Origin: Bdellovibrionales bacterium GWA1_52_35
GTDB lineage: Bacteria; Bdellovibrionota; UBA1018
DNA length: 64,000 bases
Direction of reading: 5' to 3'
Assembly (NCBI GenBank): GCA_001769805.1
Contig: MEPO01000009.1
Span: forward strand, 62,001 to 126,000
Made by a program: the position numbers and the translations under genes. Positions within the stretch are counted from its first letter, which is position 1; every line of letters begins with the position of its first letter. Below are positions 18,923 to 26,723 of this stretch, one piece after another. Under the pieces are notes generated by a model. The model did not search any database, had not been told where the DNA came from, and saw only the letters and a list, made by a program, of their open reading frames with translations.

Positions 18923-20127
18923 GCACCAAGTATTATGTCATGTCCGCCACGAACGGCTGCGTGACGAGCCTTCTGGAAATCTCAAAACTCAGGAAGACCT
19001 TCGGGCAGCAGCAGATTGAAATTACCGACAGTCCGGAGTCTGCCGATGTCATTATCCTGAGCACCTGCGGATACAATCAGGCGGCGGAAGATCACTCGAT
19101 CCATGCCGTTGAAGAGCTTGAACGGAAGTACAAAGGCAAGCGCATCATCGTGGGCGGCTGTCTTCCGACGATTCAAGACGGCGCTCTGGCAGGTAAGTTT
19201 TCGGATCAGGTTCAGATCATCAAGAATTGGAATGAGATAGGACAACCATCGGTCTGGATTTCCAGTCCAATGGATCAGCGGGACCTTCGCTCTTTGCGGT
19301 TTTCCAACCGGCTCATGCTTTCTTCCCGGCCTCTGCTGGGCTGCCTGGAGAGGTTCCTCGGTTTTCGGCCACAGCCCTTGTACAGCATCATTGAATCCCA
19401 TGCCTTTGATGAGCGCGCTTATTTTGTTGAAGTCAGCAAAGGCTGTCGGGGACATTGCACGTATTGCGCGATTACCAAGGTGAAGGGCGAGCTTCAAAGC
19501 CGACCACTCGCTGAAATTCTTCAAAGCGTGAAGGAGGGGTTGACCAACGGCTACCGGACCTTTCATTTGACCGGGGATGACGTGGGTTGCTGGGGCCAGG
19601 ACATCGGGACCCATGTAGCTGAGCTCCTGAAAGCGATTTTGAGAATTCCCGGGAATTATAGCCTGGTGATCACGTATTTTGATCCCGGCTGGCTTGCCCG
19701 GCTTTTTGTTGAACTCAAGGAGCCTTTGTCAGATCCGCGGCTGATCTGTGTTAACTTTCCGGTCCAGACGGGGAGCCCGCAACTCGCGCGGAAGATGGGG
19801 CGAGGGGGCAAGCTGGAAGAAGTCCTGGCGACCATCAAGCAGGTCAGGGCACTGAATCCCGGCCTGGTACTCAAGACTCATCTGATGACGGGCTTCCCGA
19901 CCGAAACTACTGAGCAGTTCAGGCAAACCCTCGCGACTCTCGCCAGCTTTGATTTGATTTTTCCAAATAGCTTCAGCCCCAGACCTCATACAGCGGCGGC
20001 GGTCATGACGGGTCAGATCAGTAGCGGAATAAAATTTTACCGCTATTATCATCTGAAGCTGCGGATCCTCCTTCGACATGCAGGTGTATTTTTGGCTTCT
20101 TTTTCAAATAGACTGAATAGCTCATGA
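18919..20127 (+). CDS. TRAM-less methylthiotransferase-like radical SAM protein (cluster gene 4)
   Basis: A 402-residue protein with MiaB/RimO/MtaB organisation. The N-terminal UPF0004 domain carries the three auxiliary-cluster cysteines C14, C50 and C81, and the radical SAM core carries C176, C180 and C183 (KGCRGHCTYC). The segment TGDDVGCWGQDIG resembles the corresponding part of the tRNA t6A methylthiotransferase CDKAL1/MtaB. The C-terminal TRAM domain, normally used for tRNA recognition, is absent; the chain ends about 40 residues after the core in a basic amphipathic stretch. A non-tRNA substrate is therefore plausible. It is coupled on both sides by ATGA overlaps and is paralogous to 23161-24387. 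Confidence 0.82.
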   Translation: MSTKYYVMSATNGCVTSLLEISKLRKTFGQQQIEITDSPESADVIILSTCGYNQAAEDHSIHAVEELERKYKGKRIIVGGCLPTIQDGALAGKFSDQVQIIKNWNEIGQPSVWISSPMDQRDLRSLRFSNRLMLSSRPLLGCLERFLGFRPQPLYSIIESHAFDERAYFVEVSKGCRGHCTYCAITKVKGELQSRPLAEILQSVKEGLTNGYRTFHLTGDDVGCWGQDIGTHVAELLKAILRIPGNYSLVITYFDPGWLARLFVELKEPLSDPRLICVNFPVQTGSPQLARKMGRGGKLEEVLATIKQVRALNPGLVLKTHLMTGFPTETTEQFRQTLATLASFDLIFPNSFSPRPHTAAAVMTGQISSGIKFYRYYHLKLRILLRHAGVFLASFSNRLNSS

Positions 20128-21659
20128 AAAAGAAAGTCGTCCTGATTCGCCCCCCTCATCTCTTGCCCTCTGCGGCTGTTACGGCTCAGCACGGTGTTCC
20201 TTCTCTTGCTCTCGCGTACCTGGCCGGGGCGCTCAGGAAGGCGGGGTATCCAGTTCAGTGCGTGGATGCGGTGGGAGAGGCACTGGGAGTCTCGCATCTT
20301 TTGCCTGAGACTGGTCTTGTATTATCCGGATTGCAGATCACTGAGATATTAAAGAACATTCCAGCTGACGTCGAAGTCATCGGGGTGTCCTGCGGCTTTT
20401 CAAATGATTGGCTGTACGTCCACCCACTCTTGAGCGAGCTAAATGAGCGTTTCCCGAAGTGCCCGATCGTGGTGGGTGGCGAACATGTTTCTGCTGACTA
20501 TGCTCGGATTTTGACCTCCTGCCCGTTTATAACTGCATGTATTTTAGGCGAAGGTGAGCAGACCCTTGTTGAGCTGATGGCAGCATTTTCTGAGGACAGG
20601 CCTTTGGCTGAAGGCAAGGCGTTGGCTAAAGTCAGAGGACTTGCCTATTTGGACGGGACTGGGGTCCGTAAAACGGGGGCGCGCCCCAGAATGGCTGAGC
20701 TTGACACTCTTGCCTGGCCTGCCTGGGATTTGCTTCCTCTTGAAAAGTATCTGGATCGTGGCTACGGCATGGCAGTTCAAGGTCAGCGTTCGATGCCTAT
20801 GCTCGCGACCCGGGGCTGCCCGCATCGTTGTACGTTTTGTTCCGTGCCGAACATGTGGAACTCCGAATGGCATTGCAGGAATCCGCAAGACATTGCTGCC
20901 GAAGCGGAGTCGTACAAAATCCGGTACGGGATTACGCATCTGGAGTTTTACGATATGTCGCCTCTGGTTCGCAAAGACTGGCTTGAGGCGTTCTGCCAGG
21001 CGCTCGGCAAGTTGCAGTTGAGCTGGAATTTCCCCTCAGGACTTCGTGCTGAACTTTTGGATGAACAGCTACTCTCTGCCATGAAAAACAGTGGCTGCTA
21101 CAAGCTGACGCTGGCTCTGGAAACCAGTTCAGCGAGATTAAACAGAGAGTTAAAAAAACACTCCAGTCCTTCGGTTCTTCGCCGGGTGATACGGGAGGCT
21201 TGCCGGCAAAAGCTGATTACGAAAGTAAATTTAATCTTCGGACTTCCCGGACAAAAAGTTTCGGATATCCTGCTGGATTACCTGAATCTCACCGTTTTTG
21301 CCTGGGGTGGCTTGCATGACGTCGCTTGTTTCGCCTTTGTGCCTTACCCTGGTTCCGCTCTCGCAAACAGTCTATTAAGCCAGCAGCGTGCCGGATCCGA
21401 GGCGGACTATGAAGTGTTTCTGGCGCGCAATGTTTATAACAATACTGCTCAGATGAAGTCCTGGTCTGAGCATATTCCCGACCAGGCCATGAAGTTTCTG
21501 ACGCTGGGTGGAATGGCCTATTTTTATTTCCTGCAATTTCTTTTTCGCCCTTACCGGTTTTTTTGGACCCTACGCAGAATCGCGGGGAACAAGCCCGAAA
21601 GTATGCTGGAACTGGCGTTGACGGGCCGGATCTGGCGGACAATTCCGGGCCAGAAATAA
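20124..21659 (+). CDS. B12-binding-type radical SAM protein (cluster gene 5)
   Basis: A 511-residue paralog of the product of 17369-18922. A cobalamin-domain-like part (VVGGEHVS near 116-123, LGEGEQ near 141-146) precedes the radical SAM core with C232, C236 and C239 (TRGCPHRCTFC). The GLPGQ, FVPYPG and SWSEHIP segments align with the paralog, and the tail is rich in Phe and Tyr (about 460-490), suggesting membrane contact. The start ATG overlaps the upstream TGA (ATGA). Its last 109 bases overlap the convergent radical SAM gene; the shared ending style with its paralog supports this stop as genuine. Substrate unknown. Confidence 0.82.
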   Translation: MKKKVVLIRPPHLLPSAAVTAQHGVPSLALAYLAGALRKAGYPVQCVDAVGEALGVSHLLPETGLVLSGLQITEILKNIPADVEVIGVSCGFSNDWLYVHPLLSELNERFPKCPIVVGGEHVSADYARILTSCPFITACILGEGEQTLVELMAAFSEDRPLAEGKALAKVRGLAYLDGTGVRKTGARPRMAELDTLAWPAWDLLPLEKYLDRGYGMAVQGQRSMPMLATRGCPHRCTFCSVPNMWNSEWHCRNPQDIAAEAESYKIRYGITHLEFYDMSPLVRKDWLEAFCQALGKLQLSWNFPSGLRAELLDEQLLSAMKNSGCYKLTLALETSSARLNRELKKHSSPSVLRRVIREACRQKLITKVNLIFGLPGQKVSDILLDYLNLTVFAWGGLHDVACFAFVPYPGSALANSLLSQQRAGSEADYEVFLARNVYNNTAQMKSWSEHIPDQAMKFLTLGGMAYFYFLQFLFRPYRFFWTLRRIAGNKPESMLELALTGRIWRTIPGQK

Positions 21660-23092
21660 GGATTGATCAGCGCATATAAAACCGCAAGCTTGAGCTGGCA
21701 ACCGTAAGCCAGGCCGAGCAGGACTCGGGGCAGGACCTTGGGCAGGAACATGACGGGTGCACTTTTAAAAACGGTCCAGGCGAGCCGCAGTCCATAGTAG
21801 AGATAGGCCTTCCAGAGAACCAGTGGCACATACCATCCGGGTACTCCGGGGTTCACGGCGCCGCCACTGTAATGGAAGCTGTATTTCTGCTCGTTCTTTG
21901 AAGTATGCATATTCTCCATCGAAAGCGCCATGGGCGTGCCGGGTATCGGAGTGTAAGAGAGAAAGAAAGCCACCTGGATTCGCACGTCCTTGCAGAAACG
22001 GTAGGTCTGATCGATCTGTTCCCTACTGTCACCCGGGAAACCAAGAATAGCGAAAGTTTTGACCAGAATTCCGCGCTGATTGAACTTCGCAAAGAGCTTG
22101 AGCATTGACTCATTGTCACAGCCCGCTTTCTTGAGCTGTTCTTTTCGGAACGAATCATTTCCAGATTCGACGCCCATTCGCACCTGAAGACAGTTGCTTT
22201 GGGCGAGCAGGTCCATGATTTCATCGCTGGCGTTATGGGCGTCCGGCCGGACAAAAGCGGTATAGGGAAGCCGCTTGTGGAAATCATCCCGGGTGTACTC
22301 ATCGACAAAGTCGCTGAGCCACTTCTTGTTGAAGGTGAAGACCGCATCAAAGAGGTGGGCGGCCTTCATGCCGCGATTATGATACTTCTGGTATAAAAAT
22401 TTTATTTCGCGAGCGTAATTCCGGGGGTCGCGTTCCCGGAACCGGGTACCGCTGAAAATGTCTTCGAGCGCAGTTTCTGCACAAAAAGTACAACGATAAG
22501 GGCATCCGCGGGTGCCGACAAAATATAGCCTTTGCAGAAAAAACAGATAGCGGTCCAGATCCTCAAAAACGTCATAGTCCGGAGTGGGAAGCGTGTCCAG
22601 GTTCTTGACCAGCGGTCTTGCCGGATTCTTGATGACCTTTCCGTCTTTTTTGTACCAGATACCGGGGACATCGCCCATCGAGCCACCGGCTTGGAGCGTA
22701 TCGAGGTAATGGGCTAGTGTCAGTTCGCCTTCTCCGGTGCAAATGACGTCAATTTCCTCGGCCGCGATCGTTTCTTCGGGGAGCATGATGGCTTGATAGC
22801 CACCGACAATAATGGGACCCTTCCAGTATTTCTTGATGTCCCGGATGATTTCTTTGGCGTAGCCGAAGTAGATCGACAGGATGGAAATAGCCAAAACGTC
22901 CGGTTGGAGTTCCAGTATTCGCTCTTTTACGTATTCTTCCCAATGCCTTCGGTGAAAAGTGGGGTCGATGACCTGAAGCTGATGAGGCGTCTTTTGCTGG
23001 ATATATGTGGCCAGATAGAGAACGCCGAGATCCAGTGTCTGGGGCGATCCATCCAGATTTGGAAACAGGAGCGCGACTTTCATGGGCGACAT
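21551..23092 (-). CDS. B12-binding-type radical SAM protein, inverted within the cluster (gene 6)
   Basis: A 513-residue protein: cobalamin-binding-like domain (about 1-130, with DLGVLYLATY and IIVGGYQA), radical SAM core with C197, C201 and C204 (TRGCPYRCTFC), GVESG, AILGFPGD and a PIPGTP segment, then a hydrophobic C-terminal region (430-490). It is the only cluster member on the reverse strand, convergent with gene 5 and divergent from gene 7. Its 3' end overlaps gene 5 by 109 bases. The start could be the ATG at 23092 or the one nine bases later; neither has a strong ribosome-binding site. It resembles enzymes of the HpnJ-like or Mg-protoporphyrin-cyclase-like broad group, but no specific function can be assigned. 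Confidence 0.78.
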   Translation of the reverse strand: MSPMKVALLFPNLDGSPQTLDLGVLYLATYIQQKTPHQLQVIDPTFHRRHWEEYVKERILELQPDVLAISILSIYFGYAKEIIRDIKKYWKGPIIVGGYQAIMLPEETIAAEEIDVICTGEGELTLAHYLDTLQAGGSMGDVPGIWYKKDGKVIKNPARPLVKNLDTLPTPDYDVFEDLDRYLFFLQRLYFVGTRGCPYRCTFCAETALEDIFSGTRFRERDPRNYAREIKFLYQKYHNRGMKAAHLFDAVFTFNKKWLSDFVDEYTRDDFHKRLPYTAFVRPDAHNASDEIMDLLAQSNCLQVRMGVESGNDSFRKEQLKKAGCDNESMLKLFAKFNQRGILVKTFAILGFPGDSREQIDQTYRFCKDVRIQVAFFLSYTPIPGTPMALSMENMHTSKNEQKYSFHYSGGAVNPGVPGWYVPLVLWKAYLYYGLRLAWTVFKSAPVMFLPKVLPRVLLGLAYGCQLKLAVLYALINPYFWPGIVRQIRPVNASSSILSGLFPAILRRVQKNR

Positions 23093-23160
23093 TATTATTC
23101 AGTTTGCGTTTTAACTTGGAAGATCGCAATGGTAAAGTATTGTCACTGGGAGATAGTTCA

Positions 23161-24387
23161 GTGAAGAGTTTTTATTTAATATCCACCACGGAGGGCTGTG
23201 CGACCAACCTCCTGGAGAACAGCAAGTACCGTGATTACTATCTTTCACTGGGATATCTTCAGGCCGCCAGTCCAGCTGAGGCCGATATTATTTTCATCAA
23301 TACCTGCGGCTATAACCGGCAGATGGAAGATCGTGCGGCCCGGATTATTTCTGAGTTTCAGTCCCTTTACAAAAACAAGGAAATCCTTATTGCGGGTTGT
23401 CTGCCCAAAATCAATCCTGCGCGGGTCGGGAAGTTTTTCCACGGCAAGATTTTTGAGGCGGATGACGCGGAATTCAAGAAGCGTCAGTCGCATGAATTCA
23501 GCAAAAAAGATCTGGCGCGACTCTCGTTCAATCACCGGTTTGTCTCCGCGCTGCGGCCTTGGGTCTTTGGCGTCGAAAAGGCGCTGGGAGTTTGCTTTCA
23601 ACCGGTGCACAACATCTTCGACAGTGTGGTCATCAGTGAAGAATATTTTTATGTGACGATCAGCCAGGGTTGCGTCGGGAAGTGCACGTACTGTGCGATC
23701 AAACGTGCCAAAGGTCCTCTGGTCAGCAGGACTATCGCGGAGATCCGGAATGACTTTGACTCGGGTTATGCACGGGGCTACCGGAAGTTCTGGTTGCTCG
23801 GGGATGACATCGCTTGCTGGGGGCAGGACAGTGGCGCTGATATTGTGGAGCTTTTACCGGAACTGTTGGCCAATCGCCCGGATATCCAAATTGTATTGAA
23901 TTATTTTGATCCCCATTATTTATTGAAGTACTCGGCTTCACTCGAGGGTATTCTGGGGGATTCTCGTTTTGTTTGTATCAACATTCCCATGCAGACCGGG
24001 AGCGCTCGAATCCTTGAACGCATGGGCAGGGATTACAATATTCAGGAAGTGCTCAGCGTGATTGCCCGGATCAAAAACATCAATCCCGCGCTCGCGGTCA
24101 AAACAAATCTCATGATCGGGTTTCCCGGAGAAGAGTGGCGGGATTTCTTTCAGACGCTCCGCCTGGTTTGGAAATTCGATGCCGTTCTGGCTTTGAAGTA
24201 TACTCCGCGTCCGCATACCGTGGCTGCCCGTTATGAGAATCAGGTGCCGGGTGGGGTGGTGCTGCTGCGGAGTGCCCTCATGAGCGGCAGTATCCTGATC
24301 AGGCATGGCGCGGTTGTGTTTCTGTCAATTGCGCAAGCCATCACTCAAGCCATGAAGGACAGTAAGAATGCGCCTGGGAACGCATAG
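23161..24387 (+). CDS. TRAM-less methylthiotransferase-like radical SAM protein (cluster gene 7)
   Basis: A 408-residue paralog of the product of 18919-20127. The auxiliary-cluster cysteines are C13, C49 and C80; the radical SAM cysteines are C171, C175 and C178 (QGCVGKCTYC). The LGDDIACWGQDSG segment again resembles the MtaB/CDKAL1 group. No TRAM domain follows the core; the last 45 residues are hydrophobic then basic. The GTG at 23161 is chosen because GGGAG lies 8 bases upstream and the conserved YLISTTEGC strand begins right after it; a longer reading frame upstream would run into the divergent gene's start region. It overlaps gene 8 by 20 bases. Confidence 0.8.
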   Translation: MKSFYLISTTEGCATNLLENSKYRDYYLSLGYLQAASPAEADIIFINTCGYNRQMEDRAARIISEFQSLYKNKEILIAGCLPKINPARVGKFFHGKIFEADDAEFKKRQSHEFSKKDLARLSFNHRFVSALRPWVFGVEKALGVCFQPVHNIFDSVVISEEYFYVTISQGCVGKCTYCAIKRAKGPLVSRTIAEIRNDFDSGYARGYRKFWLLGDDIACWGQDSGADIVELLPELLANRPDIQIVLNYFDPHYLLKYSASLEGILGDSRFVCINIPMQTGSARILERMGRDYNIQEVLSVIARIKNINPALAVKTNLMIGFPGEEWRDFFQTLRLVWKFDAVLALKYTPRPHTVAARYENQVPGGVVLLRSALMSGSILIRHGAVVFLSIAQAITQAMKDSKNAPGNA

Positions 24388-25408
24388 GCGGCTGATTTTC
24401 AGGAATATCAGTACCGCCTTCAGGTCTCTGCTTGGGAGATCTCCAAGGCCCTACAAGCTTTTGCTCGAATTGACCCGGGCCTGTAATTCTCGTTGTGCGA
24501 ATTGCTCGATCTGGCGTCATCAGGGACCGGAAGGTACGAATCAACTCGCCCTCGAAAATGCCGACCGCTTGTTCACAGAGCTGGGTCCGGATCTGCACTG
24601 GCTCGCCTTGTCCGGAGGAGAGGTGACGCTTTTTCCGCATTTCCCGGAGCTGCTGCAGCTGGCTGTGCAGCGTTGTCCGGGGCTCGCTCTTGTCACGTTC
24701 ACGACCAACGGCTTGTTACCCGATAAGGCTTTGGCCTCCGCCCGTGCGATTACCGCCCTGGGTCTTGACTGCTTTGTAACGGTCAGTCTGGATGGTGACG
24801 CCGAGACGCACGACCTTCAGCGAGGGGTTGTCGGCAATCATGCCTTGGCGCTCAGGACCTCGGAACTTCTCAGGGAAGCCGGGATCAATGTTCATTTTGG
24901 AATTACGCTGTCGGACGCTACTGACTCGTTTGTGCAGCAGAAGTTTGCGAAGGATGGGAACCGCATTCGCGCCGTGACCTTCGCGCATAGCGGGGGGATT
25001 TTTTTACAGGAAAACCAGCCTTGCAAGTCCTCTCTTCTTCGGCAGCTGGATACGATTATTCTGCGGTACAAGCCCAAATCGGCCGGCGAATTCATCGAGT
25101 ACGTTTATTTGCGGTTGGCGCGGGTTTTCTTTGCTACTGGGCGGAGGATTCCGATTCCCTGCGAAATTTTCATTACTTCGATTCACGTCAGAAGTAATGG
25201 CGACGTGTTTGGTTGCATGTTTCTTCCGTCGGTGGGAAACATTGCGACTGAGCCGCTCTCCCGTATTCTGGATCAAAGAGAACAGATGCAGCTAGCCAGA
25301 TCCGCTGCCTGTCCGAATTGCTGGCTCAATTGCTATGCTCCTCATTCCATGCTCCTCCATCCATTTTCCAGTCTGGTTCAAGCCTTCCTAAGGCCGGTGA
25401 AAAAATGA
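24368..25408 (+). CDS. Radical SAM/SPASM-like protein (cluster gene 8)
   Basis: A 346-residue protein with the classic CxxxCxxC motif C39, C43, C46 (RACNSRCANC), then LSGGEVTL and TTNG segments of the MoaA/PqqE-like fold. After the core, residues 270-330 hold further cysteines, including a C-terminal CPNCWLNC, as in SPASM or twitch domains that bind one or two extra Fe-S clusters. SPASM proteins commonly modify peptides, but also nucleosides and hopanoid or heme precursors. No precursor peptide gene is visible. The gene overlaps cluster gene 7 by 20 bases and the glycosyltransferase gene by four (ATGA). Confidence 0.82.
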   Translation: MRLGTHRRLIFRNISTAFRSLLGRSPRPYKLLLELTRACNSRCANCSIWRHQGPEGTNQLALENADRLFTELGPDLHWLALSGGEVTLFPHFPELLQLAVQRCPGLALVTFTTNGLLPDKALASARAITALGLDCFVTVSLDGDAETHDLQRGVVGNHALALRTSELLREAGINVHFGITLSDATDSFVQQKFAKDGNRIRAVTFAHSGGIFLQENQPCKSSLLRQLDTIILRYKPKSAGEFIEYVYLRLARVFFATGRRIPIPCEIFITSIHVRSNGDVFGCMFLPSVGNIATEPLSRILDQREQMQLARSAACPNCWLNCYAPHSMLLHPFSSLVQAFLRPVKK

Positions 25409-26139
25409 CCGGGCGTTTAAGCATTATCATCCCGGTTTTGAATGAGGCCCGGACTCTGCCGGAGCTTTTGCGCAGGGTGAATGAAATCGATCTTCCGGTC
25501 GAAAAGGAAATCATCATTGTCGATAATGGCAGTACGGATGGAAGCCGGGAACTGATCGCCGCGTCGGTTCCGGCTGTCGGTCAGGGGCGGGTACTCATGA
25601 CTGCTGGCACTCGGGGCAAAGGGGCGGCCGTGCGAGAAGGACTTAAGCTCGCAACCGGGGATATAATTCTCATTCAGGATGCAGATCTGGAGTATTCGCC
25701 TGCGGATTATCCACGGTTGATTGAGCCTCTCATTTCCAGAAGAGCGGATTTCGTGCTGGGAAGCCGTTTCCTGGGAGTGGGGACGTGGAAGGTCAGAGTT
25801 TTGCCCGGGCAGCCCGGGTATTCGTTCGTGCTGAATTTGGGCGCACTGTTCTTAAACGCGGTGTTTTTGGCTTTGTACAGGGTCAGGCTGACGGATCCTC
25901 AGACCATGTTCAAAGTCTTTCGCAAGTCTTGCCTCGACGGGATAGTTTTGCAGAGTTCCGGCTTTGATCTGGACTGGGAAATTTTGTGCAAGCTGGTACT
26001 CGCCGGTTACCGACCCATGGAGCTTCCGGTTTCTTATCAGGCCCGCAGCTTTCAGCAGGGCAAAAAAATCAGAATCTGGGCTGATGGCTGGTCTGCGCTT
26101 TGGGCCATTATCAAGTTTCATTCGGTCCTTCCTTTCTGA
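25405..26139 (+). CDS. Family 2 glycosyltransferase, dolichyl-phosphate mannose synthase-like
   Basis: A 244-residue GT2 enzyme: SIIIPVLNEARTLPELL at the N-terminus, VDNGSTDGS (nucleotide-binding), the catalytic metal motif QDADLEYSP, and a GSRF segment. The length and single-domain form match DPM1-like enzymes that transfer a sugar from a nucleotide donor to polyprenyl phosphate; there is no C-terminal membrane domain. ATG 25405 overlaps the upstream TGA as ATGA, and an upstream in-frame reading would lie inside the previous gene. As the last gene of the radical SAM operon it hints that the pathway includes a lipid-linked or glycosylated product. This is inference from position. Confidence 0.85.
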   Translation: MTGRLSIIIPVLNEARTLPELLRRVNEIDLPVEKEIIIVDNGSTDGSRELIAASVPAVGQGRVLMTAGTRGKGAAVREGLKLATGDIILIQDADLEYSPADYPRLIEPLISRRADFVLGSRFLGVGTWKVRVLPGQPGYSFVLNLGALFLNAVFLALYRVRLTDPQTMFKVFRKSCLDGIVLQSSGFDLDWEILCKLVLAGYRPMELPVSYQARSFQQGKKIRIWADGWSALWAIIKFHSVLPF

Positions 26140-26165
26140 CCGGTAGAACTTGGCACATCTCTACA

Positions 26166-26675
26166 TCAGTACCCCGTCGGCCCGCTGGAATCGCCACCGC
26201 TGTCATCACCGTTCGTTACTGCAGGAACAGGTGTAGGTGAACTGCCTGGCGCACTACCAACCGTCACTGATCCAGTCATATTTGGATGAAGCGTGCAGTG
26301 ATAAGGAAAGGTTCCGGCGGAGTTGAAGAAGTAGGCGAAAGCTTCTCCAGGATCCAGATTTCCTGAATCAAAGGCATTGGAATCCGAAGTCACCGTGTGA
26401 GGTACACTGTCATCATTCACCCAGATCACGACCGTTCCCGCAGGAACTGACAAGGGATTGGTTCCAAATCCGTTCTGGCCCAGATTCGTCGCTCCCTGGG
26501 GAATCCGGACCTCGATAATGTTCGAGGGCAGAGGACTGTTGATCGGGCAGGCTGAAGTTCCGGGCGATGTTGTAGTGGTCGGCGAGGGTGAAGCCGTTTG
26601 CGCCATTGCAGATCCTGCCGCTACTAACAATGAGATCAAAGCAACAGAAGCTGTCTTCTTGTACATCGTGGACAT
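26166..26675 (-). CDS. Periplasmic cupredoxin (plastocyanin-like)
   Basis: A 169-residue exported blue-copper-type protein. A signal peptide (cleavage near AMA-Q, residue 25) is followed by a Thr/Pro/Ser-rich linker, then a cupredoxin fold with all type 1 copper ligands: H93 in SVPHTV and C127, H130, M133 in YHCTLHPNM. The C-terminal 30 residues are Pro/Gly/Ser/Asp-rich and probably disordered. ATG 26675 is chosen because AAGGAG sits 6 bases before it. It lies 48 bases downstream of the heme-barrel gene on the same strand and probably shares its transcript. A role in electron transfer or copper handling is likely; the redox partner is unknown. Confidence 0.85.
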   Translation of the reverse strand: MSTMYKKTASVALISLLVAAGSAMAQTASPSPTTTTSPGTSACPINSPLPSNIIEVRIPQGATNLGQNGFGTNPLSVPAGTVVIWVNDDSVPHTVTSDSNAFDSGNLDPGEAFAYFFNSAGTFPYHCTLHPNMTGSVTVGSAPGSSPTPVPAVTNGDDSGGDSSGPTGY

Positions 26676-26723
26676 AAGTGTCTCCTTAGATTTTTTATTT
26701 CAGTAGTGCAGGTTATGGTCCAA

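Noticed and set aside
18982..19614. A 210-codon reverse open frame opposite cluster gene 4
   Set aside because: It mirrors the conserved methylthiotransferase-like gene, has no ribosome-binding site and resembles no protein.
14503..26139. A RiPP gene cluster with precursor peptide
   Set aside because: Genes overlap or nearly abut, so there is no room for a precursor gene between them, and the 114-base upstream and 68-base 23093-23160 spacers hold no small gene with a leader-like sequence.
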